Assembly (NCBI GenBank): GCA_040882645.1
Contig: JBBEAX010000085.1
Span: 186,001-250,000, forward strand
Direction: 5' to 3'
DNA: 64,000 nucleotides
Source: JAUYIV01 sp040882645
GTDB lineage: Bacteria; Actinomycetota; Acidimicrobiia; Spongiisociales; UBA11373
Shown here: positions 61,070 through 64,000 of the stretch, one piece after another
How the letters are laid out: each line of letters starts with the position of its first letter
Position numbering within the stretch: the first letter of the stretch is position 1
Notes under the pieces: generated by a model
The model's database searches: none
The model's input: only the letters and a program-made list of their open reading frames with translations
What the model was told of the DNA's origin: nothing
Program-made: the position numbers and the translations under genes

Positions 61070-61514
61070 GCGGGCTCGCAGCTGGATCGCACTCGCCGTG
61101 ATCGCGGCCTCGCTGGCCACCATCGTGGCGGTGCTGGCCACCTCCGAGCCATCGCCCCGCGATCGCGCCCATGCACTCGCTGCACGCCTCAAGTGCCCGG
61201 TGTGCGATTCGGAGACCATCGCCGACTCCCCGACCGATCTCGCCCGTGACCTCCAGGACCTGATCGCCGAGCAGGTCGCCGACGGGTGGACGGATCAGGA
61301 GATCATCGACTTCTTCATCGCCACCTACGGCGAGCAGGTGCTACTCGACCCGCCCACCGGGGGGCGCACCGCCCTCTTGTGGATCGCCCCGCTGGTGGTG
61401 GCGGCCGCCGGCGTCCTGGTGATCATCGGACGCCGCGCCAAGCGATCGACCCGGCAACTCACCGAGGCGGAGCGCCGCGCGGTCGAGGCGGCCGTTCGCG
61501 GAGAAGAAAGATGA
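61062..61514 (+). CDS. ccmH: Apocytochrome c thiol reductant CcmH (CcmL/NrfF type)
   Basis: 150 aa. Membrane anchor, then LKCPVC (Cys45, Cys48), the LRCxxC motif of CcmH with Lys for Arg, then the three-helix bundle and a second transmembrane helix (about 107-126). Delivers reduced apocytochrome to CcmF. GTG at 61062 follows GGAGG and overlaps ccmF by 8 nt. Confidence 0.92.
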   Translation: MSERARSWIALAVIAASLATIVAVLATSEPSPRDRAHALAARLKCPVCDSETIADSPTDLARDLQDLIAEQVADGWTDQEIIDFFIATYGEQVLLDPPTGGRTALLWIAPLVVAAAGVLVIIGRRAKRSTRQLTEAERRAVEAAVRGEER

Positions 61515-62239
61515 CCGGGCCTGAGGTGCGGCTTCTCGAGGAGCGGCGCGACAGGATCGTTGGTGACTTGAGGGCGATCGACGGCCAGATCGCCGTCGAG
61601 GAGCTCGACGAGGCCACCGGGGCGGAGCTCCGCCGCCGATCCGAGGTGGCGCTCGCCGACACCCTCGCCGCACTCGAGAAGGCGCGGGCCGAACGCCCCC
61701 GGGGACGCTCGCCGCAGCGGATCGCCATCGGCCTCGCCGCATTCACGGTCGCCGCCACCGCCGCGGTGATCGGGCTGGCGGGGGCAGTGAACTCCAGCCC
61801 CACCACCACGGCCGGCGGCATCGACCTTGCGAACGTCACCAACGAGGAGTTGGAGGAGGTCGTCGCCGCCAACCCGGACGTGGTCCCGATGCGCCTGGCG
61901 CTGGCCCGCCGATATGTCGAGGCGGGCGAGTTCTCGGCGGCGCTCCCCCACTATCTGTACATCCTCGAGAGCGGACCGGAACCCGAGGCGTTGATGTACC
62001 TGGGGTGGATGACCCACTTGTCGGGTGACCCCGCCACCGGGGAGTCACTTCTCGAGCGCAGCCTGGAGCTGCAGCCGGGCAATGTTCTCGCCCAGTGGTT
62101 CCTCGCCAACGTCCGCTACTTCGGGCTCGGCGATACCGCCGGCGCGATTCCGCTGCTCGAAGCCGTGATCGCCTCCCCTGACACACCGGCCGACATCGTG
62201 GCCGAGGCCGAGCGAATGATCGCGGAGGCCGAGTCGTGA
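61511..62239 (+). CDS. ccmI: CcmI/CycH-like TPR protein
   Basis: 242 aa. Short cytoplasmic coiled coil, one transmembrane helix (about 75-95), then tetratricopeptide repeats (LARRYVEAGEFSAALPHYLYIL and following, part) that in CcmI bind the apocytochrome C terminus. Shorter than proteobacterial CcmI. Overlaps neighbours by 4 nt. Confidence 0.85.
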   Translation: MTGPEVRLLEERRDRIVGDLRAIDGQIAVEELDEATGAELRRRSEVALADTLAALEKARAERPRGRSPQRIAIGLAAFTVAATAAVIGLAGAVNSSPTTTAGGIDLANVTNEELEEVVAANPDVVPMRLALARRYVEAGEFSAALPHYLYILESGPEPEALMYLGWMTHLSGDPATGESLLERSLELQPGNVLAQWFLANVRYFGLGDTAGAIPLLEAVIASPDTPADIVAEAERMIAEAES

Positions 62240-62817
62240 GCCCCCGATTCCGCTGGATCGCCTTCACCGTGCTCGGTTTCGTCGTCGTGGCCCTGATGCT
62301 GGTCTTTCTGCCCCGATTCGGATCGGATCCGCGGCTGTCGGACTCGCCGCTGATCGGCAAGCCAGTGCCCGATGTGACCGTCATGAACGTCGACGACGAC
62401 TCTCCGATCTCACTCCGTTCGCTCGAGGGAAAGATCGTGGTGGTCAACTTCTGGGCCCCATGGTGCGTGCCGTGCCGGGCGGAGCATGCGGTCCTGATCG
62501 CCGCGGCGGAGGCTTTCGCTTCGGCCGATGTCCAGGTGCTCGGCATCGTCTATCAGTCCGACGTCGGGGATGTGAATCGATTTCTCGACGAGCTGGGGCG
62601 GGGATACCCGGCAGCCATGGACCCCGGCTCGCGCGCCGCGATCTCGTTCGGCGTCCGCGGCGTTCCCGAGACGTTCTTCGTCGACCCCACGGGCATCGTC
62701 GTGGCCAAGGTCACCGGGCCGGTAGATGGCCCCCTCATCACGTCGACCCTCGAGGCGATCCTGCTCGGCGAGTCGGTCGACAGCCAGGAGACTGGCGAAG
62801 TTCAGCCGGCCCCGTAG
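62236..62817 (+). CDS. ccmG: Thiol:disulfide interchange protein CcmG/DsbE
   Basis: 193 aa. Membrane anchor (7-25), thioredoxin fold with NFWAPWCVPC (CxxC near 83-86) and cis-Pro in GVPETFFVDPTG, as in CcmG. Reduces the CcmH/apocytochrome disulfide. GTG start. Last gene of the ccm operon. The source of its electrons (CcdA or DsbD) is not in the window. Confidence 0.9.
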   Translation: MSPRFRWIAFTVLGFVVVALMLVFLPRFGSDPRLSDSPLIGKPVPDVTVMNVDDDSPISLRSLEGKIVVVNFWAPWCVPCRAEHAVLIAAAEAFASADVQVLGIVYQSDVGDVNRFLDELGRGYPAAMDPGSRAAISFGVRGVPETFFVDPTGIVVAKVTGPVDGPLITSTLEAILLGESVDSQETGEVQPAP

Positions 62818-62861
62818 CGGGCGGCGCCAATTCAGGCGCGTTCGACCATGACCTCGGCTTG

Positions 62862-63245
62862 CTACCCGCCGACCACAGGAAGGCCCGCCTGAATCCAGCT
62901 GAGGATGCCGCCGTCGATCTCATGGACTGCGGCGAAGCCGAGATCCCGAAACAGATCCATCGCCTGGCCGCTGCGGCTGTCCGACCGGCAATACACGACA
63001 TAGGTGGCGTTCCGGTCGAGGGCGGCGATCCGGTCGGCGAAATCGGCGGCATAGAAGTCGATGTTGAGGGCACCCTCGACCCGGCCGTCGGCGAACTCCT
63101 CGGGCGTGCGGATGTCGAGCACGACCGTGCCGGCTTCGGAGACCAAGGCATGCGCTTCGACTGCCTCGACCGACTAGATGCCGGCAGACACCGACGACGA
63201 GCAGGCGGCCATGAGCAGGAAGAGCACCAAGATCGATTTGCGCAT
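62862..63245 (-). pseudogene. Rhodanese-like lipoprotein interrupted by an in-frame amber codon
   Basis: From ATG 63245 a lipoprotein signal is read (MRKSILVLFLLMAACSSS), then TAG at 63174-63176 after 23 codons, then the same frame continues without other stops through SVEAVEAHALV into a complete rhodanese domain: VVLDIRTPEEF, active-site YCRSDSRSGQA and GGILSWIQAGLP. CAG to TAG is a one-base change. It is either a nonsense mutation, a sequencing error, or readthrough; without the signal the domain would start at TTG 63146 and stay inside the cell. Converges with ccmG. Confidence 0.75.
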
Positions 63246-63294
63246 CGTGCGGACGGTACGGATCCCGGAGGCCGCCGACGACGGCCGAAATGCC

Positions 63295-63849
63295 CTAACG
63301 GGCCGGTGGCCGGTCCGTCAGACCGGCGAGGAACGCCTTCGTCTGCCCGGCCGTGCGCAACCGGACCACCTGCAAGTGATCCCAAGTGCCGTCGACGAGC
63401 CGTCGCTCGCACTTCTCCCGGGTCCCCTCGAAGCGGGTCCACGCCCACACGATGATGTTCTTGTAGGGATCGCGGCTGTAGAGGTTGGTCCACGGCTCGC
63501 GGTTGCCGTTCCACAGCTCCTCACGGGTGACGACCCGGCGCAAAGTCCGGCCCACCACCCGGCGCATGACCACCGGGCGGGAAGGGTCGAGCCACACCAC
63601 CGTGTCGGCCCGGGGCCAGACGATGTCGGCCACACCGTGACTGGCGTAATTGCCGTCGACCACCCAGCGCTCACCGGCGATCAGCCGCGATACCTCGTCT
63701 CGGAACTCGAGGTCGGGCTTCTGCTGCCAGCCCGGCAGATGGAACAGGGAGTCGAGCTCCACGTAGGTGAGGTCGAGCGCCTGCGCAATGGCGCGCGCCA
63801 CCGTCGTCTTGCCCGACCCGCTCGAACCGATCACCGAAATGCGTTCCAC
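63295..63849 (-). CDS. P-loop kinase-like protein (adenylate kinase/FlaR-like)
   Basis: 184 aa. P-loop GSSGSGKTT at residue 6, ELDSLFHLPGWQQKP and WVVDGNY, WLDPSRPVVMRRVVGRTLRR (parts), the pattern of the topology-modulation/FlaR-type adenylate kinase-like family. Substrate unknown. The start is uncertain: GTG at 63849 begins at the first strand but lacks a Shine-Dalgarno. Confidence 0.8.
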   Translation of the reverse strand: MERISVIGSSGSGKTTVARAIAQALDLTYVELDSLFHLPGWQQKPDLEFRDEVSRLIAGERWVVDGNYASHGVADIVWPRADTVVWLDPSRPVVMRRVVGRTLRRVVTREELWNGNREPWTNLYSRDPYKNIIVWAWTRFEGTREKCERRLVDGTWDHLQVVRLRTAGQTKAFLAGLTDRPPAR

Positions 63850-63895
63850 TGGCCGCCATGGAGAGGGGGCGGAAGGGTAATGCCGGCCCCCGGGC

Positions 63896-64000
63896 TCAGT
63901 CCCGGGTGGGTAATCGGCGGGCTCTTTCGAGGATGTGGTCGGGTAGTCGAGTCTTGCCTTCGTGGACCAGGGTGTGATGGTGAGCACAAAGGAGGCAGAG
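63896..64000 (-). CDS. HNH endonuclease, C-terminal end (5' part outside window)
   Basis: 34 codons before the stop at 63896-63898 read LCLLCAHHHTLVHEG and continue to a short basic tail. This is the end of the actinobacterial DUF222/HNH (13E12-repeat type) nuclease, whose final zinc/HNH stretch is CxxCHHHxLVHEG. A 6-bp hairpin CCCGGG/CCCGGG (63889-63906) surrounds the stop codon. Confidence 0.8.
   Translation of the reverse strand, partial: LCLLCAHHHTLVHEGKTRLPDHILERARRLPTRD

Overview
The window reads as the chromosome of a high-GC, meso-DAP actinobacterium. A deep-branching class such as Acidimicrobiia is my best guess, with no search to confirm it. The evidence is: a GC-rich, densely coding genome with many GTG starts; a division and cell-wall (dcw) cluster; MurE with the DNPR motif of meso-diaminopimelate ligases; F420-type oxidoreductases (PPOX class and Ddn-like); DUF3040, LiaF-like and DUF222-HNH proteins; and an actinobacterial-style DEDD exonuclease/GIY-YIG fusion. 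There are no rRNA or tRNA genes, phages or insertion sequences, and no stretch over 300 bp lacks a gene. A 100-N scaffold gap with a 55-bp duplicated flank shows this is a short-read draft assembly.

Layout. 1-9661 (minus): mraZ-rsmH-ftsL-ftsI-murE-murF-mraY-murD-ftsW, almost all overlapping, driven by a promoter with MraZ-type repeats; ftsW runs off the left end. 9907-13037: an SDR oxidoreductase, a degenerate resolvase-like protein, an HNH nuclease, a LapA-like membrane protein and an unknown protein. 13237-17743 (plus): MoxR-DUF58-transglutaminase operon. 17915-20910: a MerR regulator, DUF3040, a histidine phosphatase and two membrane proteins.

32761-20915 (minus): a long run of genes: NYN nuclease, a four-Cys microprotein, QueG, a metallophosphoesterase, SRPBCC-ArsA-small protein, ROK glucokinase, YkvA and LiaF-like proteins, then the fatty-acid synthesis set fabD-fabH-fabG-acpP-fabF. 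32821-41022 (plus): M1 peptidase, then a redox block of gnd, zwf, an F420/PPOX protein, the three-gene proton-pumping transhydrogenase pntAA-pntAB-pntB and a nitroreductase. 40972-42039 (minus): an epimerase. 42164-46882 (plus): metK and a complete OpuC-type osmoprotectant importer. 46974-54122 (plus): DUF1684, a Ddn-like protein, a large TPM-domain protein, an SpoU rRNA methyltransferase, a duplicated-domain membrane protein, a cupin and a DNA-repair nuclease. 54136-55107 (minus): threonine dehydratase. 55189-62817 (plus): a complete System I cytochrome c maturation locus (TlpA-like, Lgt-like, ccmA-B-C-D-E-F-H-I-G). 62862-64000 (minus): a rhodanese lipoprotein broken by an amber codon, a P-loop kinase and the end of an HNH nuclease.

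The most noteworthy points are non-coding. (1) A Gram-positive LexA/SOS box lies exactly between the -35 and -10 of the DEDD/GIY-YIG gene. (2) A two-part hairpin element occurs after two stop codons with compensatory base-pair changes. (3) Degenerate heptanucleotide repeats fill at least three intergenic regions. (4) A 12-bp inverted repeat covers the rsmH ribosome-binding site. (5) About fifteen genes have a TANNNT-like -10 box 6-10 nt before the start codon, the layout of leaderless mRNAs. On the protein side, the System I ccm locus contains an Lgt-fold protein without Lgt catalytic signatures but with a CX5C pair, coupled to a thioredoxin-like lipoprotein.
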